Assembly: GCA_963815045.1 (NCBI GenBank) | Contig: CAWFET010000002.1 | Coordinates: 1,116,001-1,180,000, forward strand | Source of the DNA: DASUPK01 sp963815045 | Lineage (GTDB): Bacteria; Actinomycetota; Thermoleophilia; Solirubrobacterales; 70-9 | Direction: 5' to 3' | DNA: 64,000 bases | Shown: positions 27,581 through 36,782 of the stretch, piece after piece | How positions within the stretch are numbered: the first letter of the stretch is position 1 | Layout: each line of letters opens with the position of its first letter | Notes under the pieces: model-generated | Seen by the model: only the letters and a program-made list of their open reading frames with translations | The model's database searches: none | What the model was told of the DNA's origin: nothing | Program-made: the position numbers and the translations under genes

Positions 27581-27610
27581 AGTATAGCCCGATGCCGGGG
27601 GCCAGCACAA
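27581..27610 (-). promoter_or_regulatory. strong promoter upstream of the rRNA operon
   Basis: On the minus strand, -10 TATACT (27581-27586), an 18-base spacer and -35 TTGTGC (27605-27610). It is the best sigma-70-like -10 in the 400-base region before 16S. Confidence 0.65.
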
Positions 27611-27629
27611 GAGCCCGGGCAAGATTTCT

Positions 27630-28796
27630 TCAGGAGTCAGTCAGCCGGACGAATCGGCGCTTCCCGACCTGGAGCACCCGCCCGCCGAGCTCGCCGGCCG
27701 GCAGGTCGAGACGGTCGGGCGGCAGGCCCTCCCCGTCCAACTTGACGCCGCCCTGGGCGATCAGCCGGCGCGCCTCGCTGCTCGAGAGACCGAAGACGCC
27801 GGCGATCAATGCGGGGAGGTGCACGTCCCCTCCGTTCACCCCGTCGGCCTCGGCGAGCGACAGCTCGGGGATGTCGTCGGGCACGCCGTGTTCCTTGTGG
27901 ACGGTGTCGAAGCGCGCTTCGGCCGCCTCGGCCGCTTCCGCGTCGTGGAAGCGCTCGATGATCCGCCTAGCCAGGGCCCGCTTGGCGACGACCGGCTCCT
28001 CCTCGGGCGCCGGCTCTCCCAGCAGGAGCTCGTAATAGGTCCCCATCACGTCGTCGGGGATGCGCATCAGCTTCCCGAACATCTCCTCGGGCGCCTCGGT
28101 GACGCCGACGTAGTTGCCGAGCGACTTGCTCATGCGCCGCACGCCGTCGATCCCCGGCAGGATCGGCATCGTCATCACCGACTGCTCGGGCACGTCGTAG
28201 GCGCGCTGGATGTCGCGGGCGAAGAGCAGGTTGAACTTCTGATCCGTGCCGCCGAGCTCGACGTCCGATCGGACCGCCACCGAGTCGTAGCCCTGAAGCA
28301 CGGGGTAGAGCAGCTCCAGCGACGAGATCGGCTGGTCGGCCTTCATGCGCTTGGTGAAGTCCTCGCGCTCGAGCAGGCGCGCCACCGTCACCTTCGCCAT
28401 CAGCCGGAAGAGGTCCTGGAGCGGCATGTCGAGCCACTCGCCGTTGAAGCGGACCTCGGTGGCGTCGCGGTCGAGCACCTTGAAGGCCTGGTCCTGGAAG
28501 GTCTTCGCGTTCGCGTCGATCTCCTCGGGAGTGAGGATGGGACGCTGAGTGTCCCGCCCGCTCGGGTCCCCCACCCTGGCGGTGTAGTCGCCGATGATCA
28601 GCACCACCTGGTGCCCCTGCTGCTGGAACTGCGCGAGCTTGGTGAGGACGACCACGTGTCCCAGGTGAATGTCGGGAGCGGTCGGATCGATGCCCAGCTT
28701 CACCCTGAGCGGCTCGCCCCGGGCCAGCTGCTTCTCCAGTCGGCCCTCCGGCAGGGCCTCTTCGGAGCCTCGCTTGAGCAGATCGGCGTCAGGCAT
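27630..28796 (-). CDS. tyrS: tyrosyl-tRNA synthetase
   Basis: TyrS charges tRNA-Tyr with tyrosine. The 388-residue class I enzyme has the HIGH-like motif HLGH (residues 44-47) after VKLGIDPTAPDI, the tyrosine-binding region LYPVLQGYDSVAVRSDVELGGTDQKFN, and the KMSKS-like RMSKS at 221-225. A C-terminal S4 RNA-binding domain starts near residue 327 (LSSSEARRLIAQGGVKLDGE). The layout is that of the TyrZ-like subclass. No T-box is visible upstream. The rRNA operon follows on the same strand behind a promoter and terminator. Confidence 0.95.
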   Translation of the reverse strand: MPDADLLKRGSEEALPEGRLEKQLARGEPLRVKLGIDPTAPDIHLGHVVVLTKLAQFQQQGHQVVLIIGDYTARVGDPSGRDTQRPILTPEEIDANAKTFQDQAFKVLDRDATEVRFNGEWLDMPLQDLFRLMAKVTVARLLEREDFTKRMKADQPISSLELLYPVLQGYDSVAVRSDVELGGTDQKFNLLFARDIQRAYDVPEQSVMTMPILPGIDGVRRMSKSLGNYVGVTEAPEEMFGKLMRIPDDVMGTYYELLLGEPAPEEEPVVAKRALARRIIERFHDAEAAEAAEARFDTVHKEHGVPDDIPELSLAEADGVNGGDVHLPALIAGVFGLSSSEARRLIAQGGVKLDGEGLPPDRLDLPAGELGGRVLQVGKRRFVRLTDS

Positions 28797-28877
28797 GCGT
28801 GACCGCGGGGATCATCCAGGCGCGGGCGGTCGCGAAAACGGCACTCTGAAGCCGGAATTCCGTCACGGGGCCAATGC

Positions 28878-28883
28878 TAGACT
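28878..28883 (+). promoter_or_regulatory. -10 element of the PBP gene
   Basis: TAGACT fits the TANNNT -10 pattern in the 190-base gap between the divergent tyrS and PBP genes. The -35 is not clear, and the leader to the ATG at 28991 is about 100 bases without a recognisable riboswitch. Confidence 0.4.
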
Positions 28884-28990
28884 GCCCCCTTCGCCTGGCC
28901 GGGCGCGGGTGGTTCGTGCGCGCTCCCTTTGTGACTGACAGGCGTTGTTAGATCCGGACACGGGCCGAGCACCAGAGTCGCCCTCGCGAC

Positions 28991-31960
28991 ATGACAGACG
29001 ACTTCGACTTCGATTTCGATGTAGACCGGGGCCGATCGGCTTCGCGGACCAAGGACCGCGAGCCGGATCAGGAAGCCCCAGGGAACGGCGATGGCCGGGA
29101 ACTGCCCGAGCTCGATTACGGCGAGACGAACGGCGGGAACGGGGGCCGCCGGACGCGTCGCCCTCGCCGCAACGGCAACGGGAATGGAACGGGAAGCGGC
29201 TCCCGGGACGTAGCCCCTCCCCCTCCCGCGCAGCCCGCTGACGACGATTGGCTGAGCATCGGCGATGACGACTTCACTCCCGGCGCGCGTTCGCCGCTCC
29301 GCGAGCAGGACGACGGGCCGGCTGGGCCGCCCACCCCGGGTGAGGCGCGGAACTTCGCCAAGGAGGCGCGCCGGCGAGCCTCCCGCCGCCCCAGCCCGAT
29401 CCTCGACCTGGATGAGGAGCGAGAGCGCCTCGAGCGGCGTGACGAGGAGTCCGAGGACGTCGACTTCGAGTCGGTTCTGGAGCACCAGCCGCAGAAGAGC
29501 GGCGTCGCCCGCAGAGGATCGGCGATCAGGAGCGCCCTGGCAGGAGGGGTCGAGAGCCTGCGAAGGGTCGGCGGAGAGCGGATCGCCGAGAGCCGTGACC
29601 GCGTTCACGCCCTCCGCGAGCGCGTCCCGACCAGCCTGCCGCAGGTGGACACCGCTGGCGGCGACGGCAAGCAGCCTCCGCCACGCCTGCCCCGGCGGAT
29701 CAGCGCGCGGCGGCCGCGCAAGCCGAAGCCGGGGCGCATCAAGAAGCTTCGCCTGCTGATCATCCTGGCCGGCCTCGGCCTGCTGGCGATCGTCTCGACC
29801 TTCTTCGGGATGATGATGGCGATCTCGCAGGACCTGCCTCAGCTCGAGAACAAGAAGGAGTTCGCCGAGGCCCAGAACTCCGTCGTCCTGGACGACCAGG
29901 GCAACAAGATCGGCACCCTGCTGAACAACAACAACCGGGTGCTCGTCGCCTCCGACCAGATCTCTCCCTACATGAAGCAGGCAGCGGTGGCGATCGAGGA
30001 CCGGCGCTTCTACGAGCACAGCGGCGTGGACATCCAGGGCATGTTCCGAGCGGGGCTCGCCGACGTCCTTCCCGGCGGGTCCACCCAGGGCGCCTCGACG
30101 ATCACCGAGCAGTTCGTGAAGAACGCGCTCGAGGCGCAGGGCTCGAGAACCGTCTTCGAGAAGTTCCGCGAGGCGGCGCTCGCCTACCACCTGGAGCGTC
30201 AGTGGACGAAGGACAAGATTCTCACCGAGTACCTGAACACCATCTACTTCGGCGAGGGCGCCTACGGCATTGAGGCCGCAGCCCGCACCTACTTCGGCAA
30301 GCAGCTCGCCCAGGAGGGACACCCGAACTGCGGGCAGGGCAACAACGATCCGTGCGCCAAGTACCTGACCGCCCCGGAGGCAGCGATGCTCGCCGGGATC
30401 ATCGCGTCGCCCTCGGCCTTCTCGCCCCGGATCAACCCGCAGGCGGCCATGGATCGCCGCAACCTGGTCCTCCACAACATGCTCGATCTGGGCAACATCC
30501 CCGAGTCGGAATACAACCAGGCGATCGCCACCCAGATCCCGGTCGCCTCGGACATCGAGCGGCCGAGCGACCAGTCGCTGTCCCCTTACTACACGTCGTG
30601 GCTGCGCCAGCAGGTGGTCGATCTGTACGGCGCCGGCAGAGCGTTCGGCGGTGGCCTCCAGGTACACAGCTCGCTCGACCTCGACATGCAGAACACCGCG
30701 CAGGACATCGCGCAGAGCACTCTCTCCGGGGTCGCCCCGACCGCCTCCGTGGTGGTGATCGACAACGCCACCGGCGAGGTCAGGGCGATGGTCGGCGGCA
30801 ACAACTTCCAGGACCACCCCTTCAACCTGGCGACGAACGGGCACCGGCAGCCGGGCTCCTCCTTCAAGCCGTTCACCCTCGCCACGGCGCTCGGCCAGGG
30901 GATCTCACCGTCGACGACCTACACGTCGAACGAGAAGATCTTCAAGGTCCCCCACTCGAAGCACGAGTACTTCGATGTGCACAACTATGGTGACGAGTAC
31001 TACGGCAGCTCCAGCCTCGAGAGCTGCACGATCCACTCGGACAACTCCTGCTTCGCGGAGCTGGGCCTTGGTGACACCCTGAGGTGCACCCAGGGCTGCG
31101 GCGGCAGTCCCGCCGTCAAGGGTGGCACCAAGGCGATCGCCAGGACCGCACACAGGATGGGTATCGGGACGAAGTTCTCGACCAATCCGTCAATGATCCT
31201 GGGCGCGATCGACCCGGGCGTCACCCCGCTCGAGATGGCGTACGCCTACACGACGATCTCCCACGGCGGCCAGCGGGTCGGAGGGAACCTGGACGCGACC
31301 GCCGGCGCAAACAACACGCCGTACGACCTCGCTCCGGTCGCCATCGACAAGATCACCGATCCGAACGGCAAGACCGTGGCCGAGAACAAGACCAAGACGG
31401 ACCGGATCCTCTCGCCAAGCGTCGCCTCCACGGTCAAGAGCATCCTCCACCTCAACGTCCTCGAGGGAACCGGCAAGCTCGCCCAGTTCGGTGACAGCGC
31501 CGAATGGGGCAAGACCGGGACGACCGAGAACAACGGCGACGCCTGGTTCTGCGGCGGTGACGAGCACTTCACGACCTGCGTCTGGGTCGGCCACGCCGAC
31601 ACCAACACGCCGATGACGACCGACTACAACGGCGGCCCCGTCGACGGCGGCACCTACCCGGCCCTGATCTGGGGCCGGATCATGTCGGCGATCGAGAACA
31701 TCTACTCGGAGCACAAGGCCGCGGCGCGGAACGGCGGCGGTTCGAGCTCGTCGTCGAGCAGCTCGGTTCCGTACAGCGGCTCGTCCTCCTCTTCCTCGGG
31801 CTCCTCGACCTACACGCCCCCCTCGACCGGCGGCGGGGGTGGCGGAGGCGGTGGCGGCAACACCAGCGCGCCCGCTCCGACCGGAGGTGGCGGCGGCGGA
31901 GGTGGCGGTGGCGGGGCCACCGGCGGCGGCACCGGCGGCACCGGCGGCACCGGGCTCTAG
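28991..31960 (+). CDS. class A penicillin-binding protein (PBP1A-like transglycosylase/transpeptidase)
   Basis: This bifunctional enzyme polymerises and cross-links peptidoglycan outside the membrane. The 989 residues comprise a long charged cytoplasmic N-terminus (1-250, acidic then Arg/Pro-rich) and one membrane segment near 252-275 (LRLLIILAGLGLLAIVSTFFG). The glycosyltransferase domain has AIEDRRFYEHSGVD (catalytic Glu near 336) and STQGASTITEQFVKN. The transpeptidase has the SxxK motif in PGSSFKPF (Ser near 624), SDN in IHSDNSCF, and KTGT near 840. The last 100 residues are Ser/Gly-rich low complexity. It is transcribed alone. Confidence 0.93.
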   Translation: MTDDFDFDFDVDRGRSASRTKDREPDQEAPGNGDGRELPELDYGETNGGNGGRRTRRPRRNGNGNGTGSGSRDVAPPPPAQPADDDWLSIGDDDFTPGARSPLREQDDGPAGPPTPGEARNFAKEARRRASRRPSPILDLDEERERLERRDEESEDVDFESVLEHQPQKSGVARRGSAIRSALAGGVESLRRVGGERIAESRDRVHALRERVPTSLPQVDTAGGDGKQPPPRLPRRISARRPRKPKPGRIKKLRLLIILAGLGLLAIVSTFFGMMMAISQDLPQLENKKEFAEAQNSVVLDDQGNKIGTLLNNNNRVLVASDQISPYMKQAAVAIEDRRFYEHSGVDIQGMFRAGLADVLPGGSTQGASTITEQFVKNALEAQGSRTVFEKFREAALAYHLERQWTKDKILTEYLNTIYFGEGAYGIEAAARTYFGKQLAQEGHPNCGQGNNDPCAKYLTAPEAAMLAGIIASPSAFSPRINPQAAMDRRNLVLHNMLDLGNIPESEYNQAIATQIPVASDIERPSDQSLSPYYTSWLRQQVVDLYGAGRAFGGGLQVHSSLDLDMQNTAQDIAQSTLSGVAPTASVVVIDNATGEVRAMVGGNNFQDHPFNLATNGHRQPGSSFKPFTLATALGQGISPSTTYTSNEKIFKVPHSKHEYFDVHNYGDEYYGSSSLESCTIHSDNSCFAELGLGDTLRCTQGCGGSPAVKGGTKAIARTAHRMGIGTKFSTNPSMILGAIDPGVTPLEMAYAYTTISHGGQRVGGNLDATAGANNTPYDLAPVAIDKITDPNGKTVAENKTKTDRILSPSVASTVKSILHLNVLEGTGKLAQFGDSAEWGKTGTTENNGDAWFCGGDEHFTTCVWVGHADTNTPMTTDYNGGPVDGGTYPALIWGRIMSAIENIYSEHKAAARNGGGSSSSSSSSVPYSGSSSSSSGSSTYTPPSTGGGGGGGGGGNTSAPAPTGGGGGGGGGGGATGGGTGGTGGTGL

Positions 31961-31963
31961 GTT

Positions 31964-32560
31964 CTAGGCGGCCCGGCCGACCGCGCTCGATGCCGAGGCC
32001 GGCCACGGCCTCGAGACGAAGCGGCTGCCGGCGACGGAGTAGCGCCACGGAAGCTCGGCGGCCTTCGTGATCCCGATCCGGCGGGAGGCCGTGACCTCGA
32101 TCCCCGTCCATGCCGAAGATGCCGCCGTGAGCTCGAAGGGCGGCCGGAGGAGGTCGGCCCCGTTCAGGTCGAGCCCCACACCGAGCGCCTCGCTCAGCTT
32201 GCCCGGCCCGGAGCAGAGCTGCTCGACCCCTTCTTGTCCGCGCCGCTCGCGCATCAGCTCGATGCCGTCTGTCGGCTCCAGGGCGCGGATCAGGACCGCC
32301 GAAGCGCTCCCCTCCGGCTCGGTGACGAAGTTGAGCAGGCTGTGGATCCCATAGGAGAGATAGACGTAGGCGTGTCCGGGCGCTCCGAACAGGACCTCGT
32401 TGCGCGCCGTTCGACCGATGTGTGCGTGGCAGGCCGGGTCGCTCTCCTCGTAGGCCTCGGTCTCGACGATCACGCCCGCCGTAGGGCCAACGCGGAGCTC
32501 GCACCCGATCAGCTCGCGAGCCACCTCGTGGACGGAGCGGTCGAAGAAGCCGCGATTCAC
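31964..32560 (-). CDS. mpg: DNA-3-methyladenine glycosylase (AAG/MPG family)
   Basis: It excises alkylated purines to start base-excision repair. The 198-residue protein begins NRGFFDRSVHEVARELIGCELR. It has the catalytic Glu in GVIVETEAYEESDPACHA, the DNA-intercalating and active-site stretch HAYVYLSYGIHSLLNFVTE, and SGPGKLSEALGVGLDLNG. The GTG start (32558-32560) overlaps the argH stop (GTGA). Its stop is 3 bases from the convergent PBP stop. Confidence 0.92.
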   Translation of the reverse strand: MNRGFFDRSVHEVARELIGCELRVGPTAGVIVETEAYEESDPACHAHIGRTARNEVLFGAPGHAYVYLSYGIHSLLNFVTEPEGSASAVLIRALEPTDGIELMRERRGQEGVEQLCSGPGKLSEALGVGLDLNGADLLRPPFELTAASSAWTGIEVTASRRIGITKAAELPWRYSVAGSRFVSRPWPASASSAVGRAA

Positions 32561-33927
32561 GCCTGCAGCGTGGCGAGCGCCTCGCGCGCCCGTTGGAGTT
32601 GCTCACCGAGACGCGCCGACGACGTGCCGCCGGCGGAGACCTTCGACTCGATCGTCTGCCCCGATTCGAGCGCGCGGCGCACCGCCTGCTTCGCGTCCTC
32701 CGGCACACCGTCGAGCTCGCTGTCAGCGAGCTCCGAGAGGGGCCTCCCAGACTCGACGGCCGCCTTCACCAGGCCGCCCACCAGGCCGTGGGCCTCGCGG
32801 AACGGGACGCCCTCCTGGACCAGTGCATCGGCCAGATCGGTCGCCGCCAGCATCTCGTCCCCGGCGGCTGCGGCAAGACGGTCGCGGTTGAAGCTGATGC
32901 CGCCGAGCATCCCGGTGGCCGCAGCGAGGCAGAGCTCCAGGTTGTCTATCGCGTCGAAGAGAGGCTCCTTGTCCTCCTGCAGGTCCTTGCTGTACGCGAG
33001 CGGCAGGGCGTGCATCGTCCCGAGCAGGCTCTGAAAGGAGGCTGCGATGCGGGGGGCCTTGCCCCGGAGCAGCTCGGCCGCGTCGGGGTTCTTCTTCTGG
33101 GGCATGATGCTCGAGCCCGACGCGAACGAGTCCGGCAGCTCGCAGAAGCCGAACTCCTGGCTCGACCAGAGCACGATCTCGGAACCGAGCCGCGAGAGGT
33201 GCATCGCGCAGATCGAGGCCGCCGAGAGGTAGTCGAGGGCGAAGTCACGGTTGGAAACGGCGTCGAGCGAGTTCGCGTACGGACGCTCGAACCCAAGGTC
33301 GGCGGCGAGCGCGTCGCGGTCGACATCCCAGTTGAGGCCGGCCAGGGCTCCGGAGCCGGCGGGCATGTCGGTTGTCGCCTCCGCGGCGCGGAAGAACCGG
33401 CGGGTGTCGCGCTGGAACATCCAGAAGTAGGCGAGGAGGTGGTGGCCCAGGTAGACCGGCTGTGCCCGCTGCAGATGCGTGTAGGACGGCGCGGCCCAGT
33501 CGCGATGCGCCTCGGCCTGGGCGACCAGCGTCTCCATCAGGCTCTCCAGCAGGGCGATCGCGCGCGCGGCGTGTGCGCGGACGAGCAGCGAAAGATCGGT
33601 CGCGACCTGGTCGTTCCGCGAGCGCGCCGTGTGCAGCTTGCCACCGAGCGGGCCGATCAGCTCGGTCAGCCGCCGCTCGATCGCCATGTGGATGTCCTCG
33701 TCGCCCGCGCTGAACTCGAAGCTGCCGGCGTCGAGCTCGCCCCCCACCTGCTCGAGCCCCTCGGTGATCTGTCCGAGCTCGGCCTCGTCCAGAACCTCGA
33801 GCTTCGCCAGCGCGCGGGCGTGAGCCTTCGACTGCTGGATATCGAACGAGGCGAGGCGCCAGTCGAATGAGATCGAGGAGTTGATCCGCCGAAACAGCGG
33901 ATCCTGTTCTTCGCCGAACCGACCCAT
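32557..33927 (-). CDS. argH: argininosuccinate lyase
   Basis: ArgH cleaves argininosuccinate to arginine and fumarate. The 456-residue protein has the fumarase/aspartase-superfamily signature GSSIMPQKKNPD, the N-terminal MGRFGEEQDPLFRRINSSISFDWRL, the EDIHMAIERRLTELIGPLGGKLHTARSRNDQVATD region, and TAGLLGG-type C-terminal helices. No other arg genes are in the window, so arginine synthesis is incomplete here. It is co-directional with the DegT gene 13 bases upstream and overlaps mpg. Confidence 0.95.
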   Translation of the reverse strand: MGRFGEEQDPLFRRINSSISFDWRLASFDIQQSKAHARALAKLEVLDEAELGQITEGLEQVGGELDAGSFEFSAGDEDIHMAIERRLTELIGPLGGKLHTARSRNDQVATDLSLLVRAHAARAIALLESLMETLVAQAEAHRDWAAPSYTHLQRAQPVYLGHHLLAYFWMFQRDTRRFFRAAEATTDMPAGSGALAGLNWDVDRDALAADLGFERPYANSLDAVSNRDFALDYLSAASICAMHLSRLGSEIVLWSSQEFGFCELPDSFASGSSIMPQKKNPDAAELLRGKAPRIAASFQSLLGTMHALPLAYSKDLQEDKEPLFDAIDNLELCLAAATGMLGGISFNRDRLAAAAGDEMLAATDLADALVQEGVPFREAHGLVGGLVKAAVESGRPLSELADSELDGVPEDAKQAVRRALESGQTIESKVSAGGTSSARLGEQLQRAREALATLQA

Positions 33928-33940
33928 GATTGAGATGAGT

Positions 33941-35098
33941 CTAGGGCTGGATTCCCAGCGCTTCGCCGAGCGCCGTGCAGACCCGATCGACCTGGGATTC
34001 GGTCATCGAGGTGAAGAACGGGAGTGCTAGGGAACGCTGGGCGACCCGCTCGGCGATGGGGAACTCCCCGCCGACGAAGCCGAAGCGCTCGCGATAGGGC
34101 GGCAGCAGGTGGATGCAGGGCAGGTACGCCTTCGACTGGATCCCGTTCGACGCCAGCGACTTGATCACGGCGTCACGGTCGGTGCCGTCGGGAAGCTGCA
34201 CGCAGAAGACGAACCAGCTGCGGCGGGCGTCTCCGATGTTCTCGCAGGGCAGAACGATGTCGTGATCGTCATGGTCCCCGGCCGGCTCGCCGCCGAGCTG
34301 GGTGAGCCGCTCCCGGTAGAGCGCCGCGACGTTGTCCCGCGCGTTCAGCATCTCCTCGAGCCTCTCGACCTGTGCGATCCCGATCGCGGCGTGCAGATCG
34401 CTCATCCGGTAGTTGAAGCCGAGCCGGTCGTGCTCGACCTGCTCCATGTCGGGGGCGCGGCCCTGGTTTCGCTCGCTTTGCACGGCCTCGGCGACGTCCT
34501 TGTCAGGCGTGACCAGCACGCCCCCCTCCCCGGTCGTCATCTGCTTGTTCGCGTAGAAGGCGAAGGTGGCCAGGTTGCCGTCAACGCCGATTCGCTTTCC
34601 GGCCTTGTCGATTGCGCCGAGGGCCTGGCAGGCGTCCTCGATCAGCCCAAGGTCGCGCTTGCGGGCGAGGGCGGCGAAGGCCGGCAGGTCGGCGGGATAG
34701 CCGAAGATGTGCACCGGCAGCAGGCCGGCGGTCTTCTCGGAGACCGCCTCGGCCGCGTTCACGGGGTCCAGGTTGAGAGTGACCGGATCGATATCCGCGA
34801 ACACGGGCTTCGCGCCCTCGTAGAGCAGGCAGTTGGTCGACGCCACGAAGCTCAGCGGGCTGGTAACGACCTCATCGCCCTCGCCCCAGCCCGCGGCCCT
34901 GACCGCGAGATGAAGCGCCGCCGTCCCGCTGGAGACGGCCACCGCGTACGCGTCGCCGCCCAACCAGTCCGAGAAGTCGTGCTCGAACTGCTCGAGCTTC
35001 GGCCCCAGGGAGAGCGAGCCGGAGCGGACGACCTCCAGCAGCAGCTCCTCCTCGCGCGGGCCGAGCTCAGGTCGTGCGAGCGGGATCTGTTCGTTCAC
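33941..35098 (-). CDS. DegT/DnrJ/EryC1/StrS-family PLP aminotransferase
   Basis: This PLP enzyme family aminates keto-sugars in nucleotide-sugar pathways. The protein starts from GTG at 35098 as NEQIPLARPELGPREEELLLEVVRSGSLSLGPKLEQFE (385 residues). It has AVSSGTAALHLAVRAAG, the aspartate of LIEDACQALGA, the PLP lysine in FAFYANKQMTTGEGG, and the RLGFNYRMSDLHAAIG segment. An ATG further upstream (35134) would add 12 residues and deepen the overlap with cimA (32 bases already). A role in cell-surface sugar synthesis is the default reading; its place in an amino-acid operon is odd. Confidence 0.85.
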   Translation of the reverse strand: MNEQIPLARPELGPREEELLLEVVRSGSLSLGPKLEQFEHDFSDWLGGDAYAVAVSSGTAALHLAVRAAGWGEGDEVVTSPLSFVASTNCLLYEGAKPVFADIDPVTLNLDPVNAAEAVSEKTAGLLPVHIFGYPADLPAFAALARKRDLGLIEDACQALGAIDKAGKRIGVDGNLATFAFYANKQMTTGEGGVLVTPDKDVAEAVQSERNQGRAPDMEQVEHDRLGFNYRMSDLHAAIGIAQVERLEEMLNARDNVAALYRERLTQLGGEPAGDHDDHDIVLPCENIGDARRSWFVFCVQLPDGTDRDAVIKSLASNGIQSKAYLPCIHLLPPYRERFGFVGGEFPIAERVAQRSLALPFFTSMTESQVDRVCTALGEALGIQP

Positions 35099-36668
35099 TG
35101 GGTGGGCTGCCCTGTTCGCGTGGCTGGAAGGCATATTCGAGCGAGTCGACCAGAGCCTCCCAGGACGCCTCGATGATGTTCTCCGAGACGCCGATCGAAC
35201 CCCATTCGCGCTCGCCGTCGGACGAGTCCAGCAACACGCGCGTCACCGCTCCGGTGCCGTGGTGCTCGTCCAGGATGCGGACCTTGTAGTTGGTGAGCTC
35301 GATGTCGGCCAGATGCGGATGGCGGTCGCTGATCGCGCCGCGCAGCGCCTTGTCGAGGGCGTTCACCGGACCGTTGCCCTCGGCCGTGCGCAGGTATCGC
35401 TCGCCCTCCACCCAGACCTTGATCGTCGCCTCGGTGACCACCTTGCCGTCCTCGCGCTTCTCGACCAGGACGCGGAAGCCCTCGAGCCGGAAGAGCGGCT
35501 CGTAGTCCTCGGTCTCCTTGCGGAGCAGCAGCTCGAAGGAGGCGTCGGCAGCCTCGTAGTGGTAGCCGCGGTGCTCGCGCTCCTTCAGGGTGCGAAGCGC
35601 CTTGGCGGCCTGCTCGTCGTCCAGCGGGATCCCGGAGCGCTCGGCTCGCGAGAGGACGGTGCCCTTGCCCGAGAGCTCGGAGACGACCATCTCGCGCTCA
35701 TTGCCGACGTCGACCGGATCCATGTGCTCGAAGGTGCGCGCGTCGGCGCTGACCCCGGCCACGTGCATGCCGCCCTTGTGGGCGAAGGCGTTTCGGCCGA
35801 CGAACGGCTGATCTGGATCCGGCGTGATGTTGAGCAGCTCGTCGATGAAATGCGCGATCCCGGTGAGCCGGGCCAGCTGCTCGTCGCTCACGCACTCGTA
35901 GCCCAGCTTGAGCTGGAGGTCCGGCAGGATCGAGGTCAGGTTCGCGTTGCCGGTTCGCTCGCCGATCCCGTTCATCGTTCCCTGGACGAGGCTCGCGCCC
36001 TCCCCCACCGCGGCCAGCGAGTTCGCGACCGCGCACTCCAGGTCGTTGTGGGTGTGAATGCCGACAGGCACGTCCAGGGCATCGACCATAGCCCTGGTCG
36101 CCTCGGCGATCTGGAACGGAAGGCTCGAGCCGTTCGTGTCGCAGAGGGTGACGTTCTCGGCACCAGCGTCGGCGGCGGCCTTCAGGCACTCCAGCGCGTA
36201 GCCCGGGTCGTCGCGGTAGCCGTCGAAGAAATGCTCGGCGTCGTAGATGACGCGCTTCCCGGCGTTCGTCAGATAGGCGACCGAGTCGCGAATCATCGCC
36301 AGGTTCTCCTCCCGGCTCACCTTGGTGACCTTCTCGAGGTGAAGACCCCAGGTCTTGCCGACGAGGGTGACGACCGGCGCGAATCCGGTCGCGAGGAGGC
36401 GAAGGGACTCGTCCTCGGCGGCCTCGGTGTCGCGGCGGCGGGTCATGCCGAAGGCGCAGACGGCGGCCTGCCGCAGCTCGGCCTCCGCGAGCATCTCGAA
36501 GAGCTCCATCTCCTTCGGGTTGGAGCCCGGGAAACCGGCCTCGATGAAGTGGATGCCGAGCTCGTCGAGCTTGCGCACAACGCGCGCCTTCTCCTGCGCC
36601 GAGAGCGACATGCCCTGGCCCTGCATGCCGTCCCGCAAAGTCGTGTCGTAGAGGAGTACCTGTGTCAT
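35067..36668 (-). CDS. cimA: (R)-citramalate synthase
   Basis: CimA condenses pyruvate and acetyl-CoA to citramalate, giving 2-oxobutanoate for isoleucine without threonine. The 533-residue protein is close to LeuA but of the CimA class: QVLLYDTTLRDGMQGQGMSLS, IHFIEAGFPGSNPKE, VTLCDTNGSSLPFQI, HTHNDLECAVANSLAAV (metal His residues) and NGIGERTGNANLTSILPDLQLKLG. The C-terminal regulatory domain is complete (EGERYLRTAEGNGPVNALDKALR...SNIIEASWEAL-like). It clusters with ilvE, leuB, leuD and leuC. A short reading frame with hairpins precedes it. Confidence 0.93.
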   Translation of the reverse strand: MTQVLLYDTTLRDGMQGQGMSLSAQEKARVVRKLDELGIHFIEAGFPGSNPKEMELFEMLAEAELRQAAVCAFGMTRRRDTEAAEDESLRLLATGFAPVVTLVGKTWGLHLEKVTKVSREENLAMIRDSVAYLTNAGKRVIYDAEHFFDGYRDDPGYALECLKAAADAGAENVTLCDTNGSSLPFQIAEATRAMVDALDVPVGIHTHNDLECAVANSLAAVGEGASLVQGTMNGIGERTGNANLTSILPDLQLKLGYECVSDEQLARLTGIAHFIDELLNITPDPDQPFVGRNAFAHKGGMHVAGVSADARTFEHMDPVDVGNEREMVVSELSGKGTVLSRAERSGIPLDDEQAAKALRTLKEREHRGYHYEAADASFELLLRKETEDYEPLFRLEGFRVLVEKREDGKVVTEATIKVWVEGERYLRTAEGNGPVNALDKALRGAISDRHPHLADIELTNYKVRILDEHHGTGAVTRVLLDSSDGEREWGSIGVSENIIEASWEALVDSLEYAFQPREQGSPPSERTDPARTT

Positions 36669-36734
36669 CGCTGCCTTTCTAGCTTCGAGGGGGAACGTGA
36701 AACCCCTGAACGGGGTCGTGCGGGACCGGGGCCG

Positions 36735-36782
36735 CTAAGCGGCCGCGGCCTGCGTAATTCGCCCTGTGAAGCGGTGCAGCAT
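36735..36782 (-). CDS. possible leader peptide upstream of cimA
   Basis: A 15-residue frame MLHRFTGRITQAAAA starts where the corrected ilvE stop ends (TGATG). Its stop lies in the loop of a GGCCGC-TTA-GCGGCC hairpin, and a second ACCCC/GGGGT hairpin (about 36702-36716) follows before cimA. TACACT at 36792-36797 could be a -10. The layout resembles an attenuator, but the codon content (four Ala, one Ile) does not clearly match the pathway. Confidence 0.3.
   Translation of the reverse strand: MLHRFTGRITQAAAA

Noticed and set aside
28797..28990. A riboswitch or T-box between tyrS and the PBP gene
   Set aside because: No T-box sequence or specifier stem is visible, and the leader belongs to the divergent PBP gene; only a TAGACT -10 stands out.
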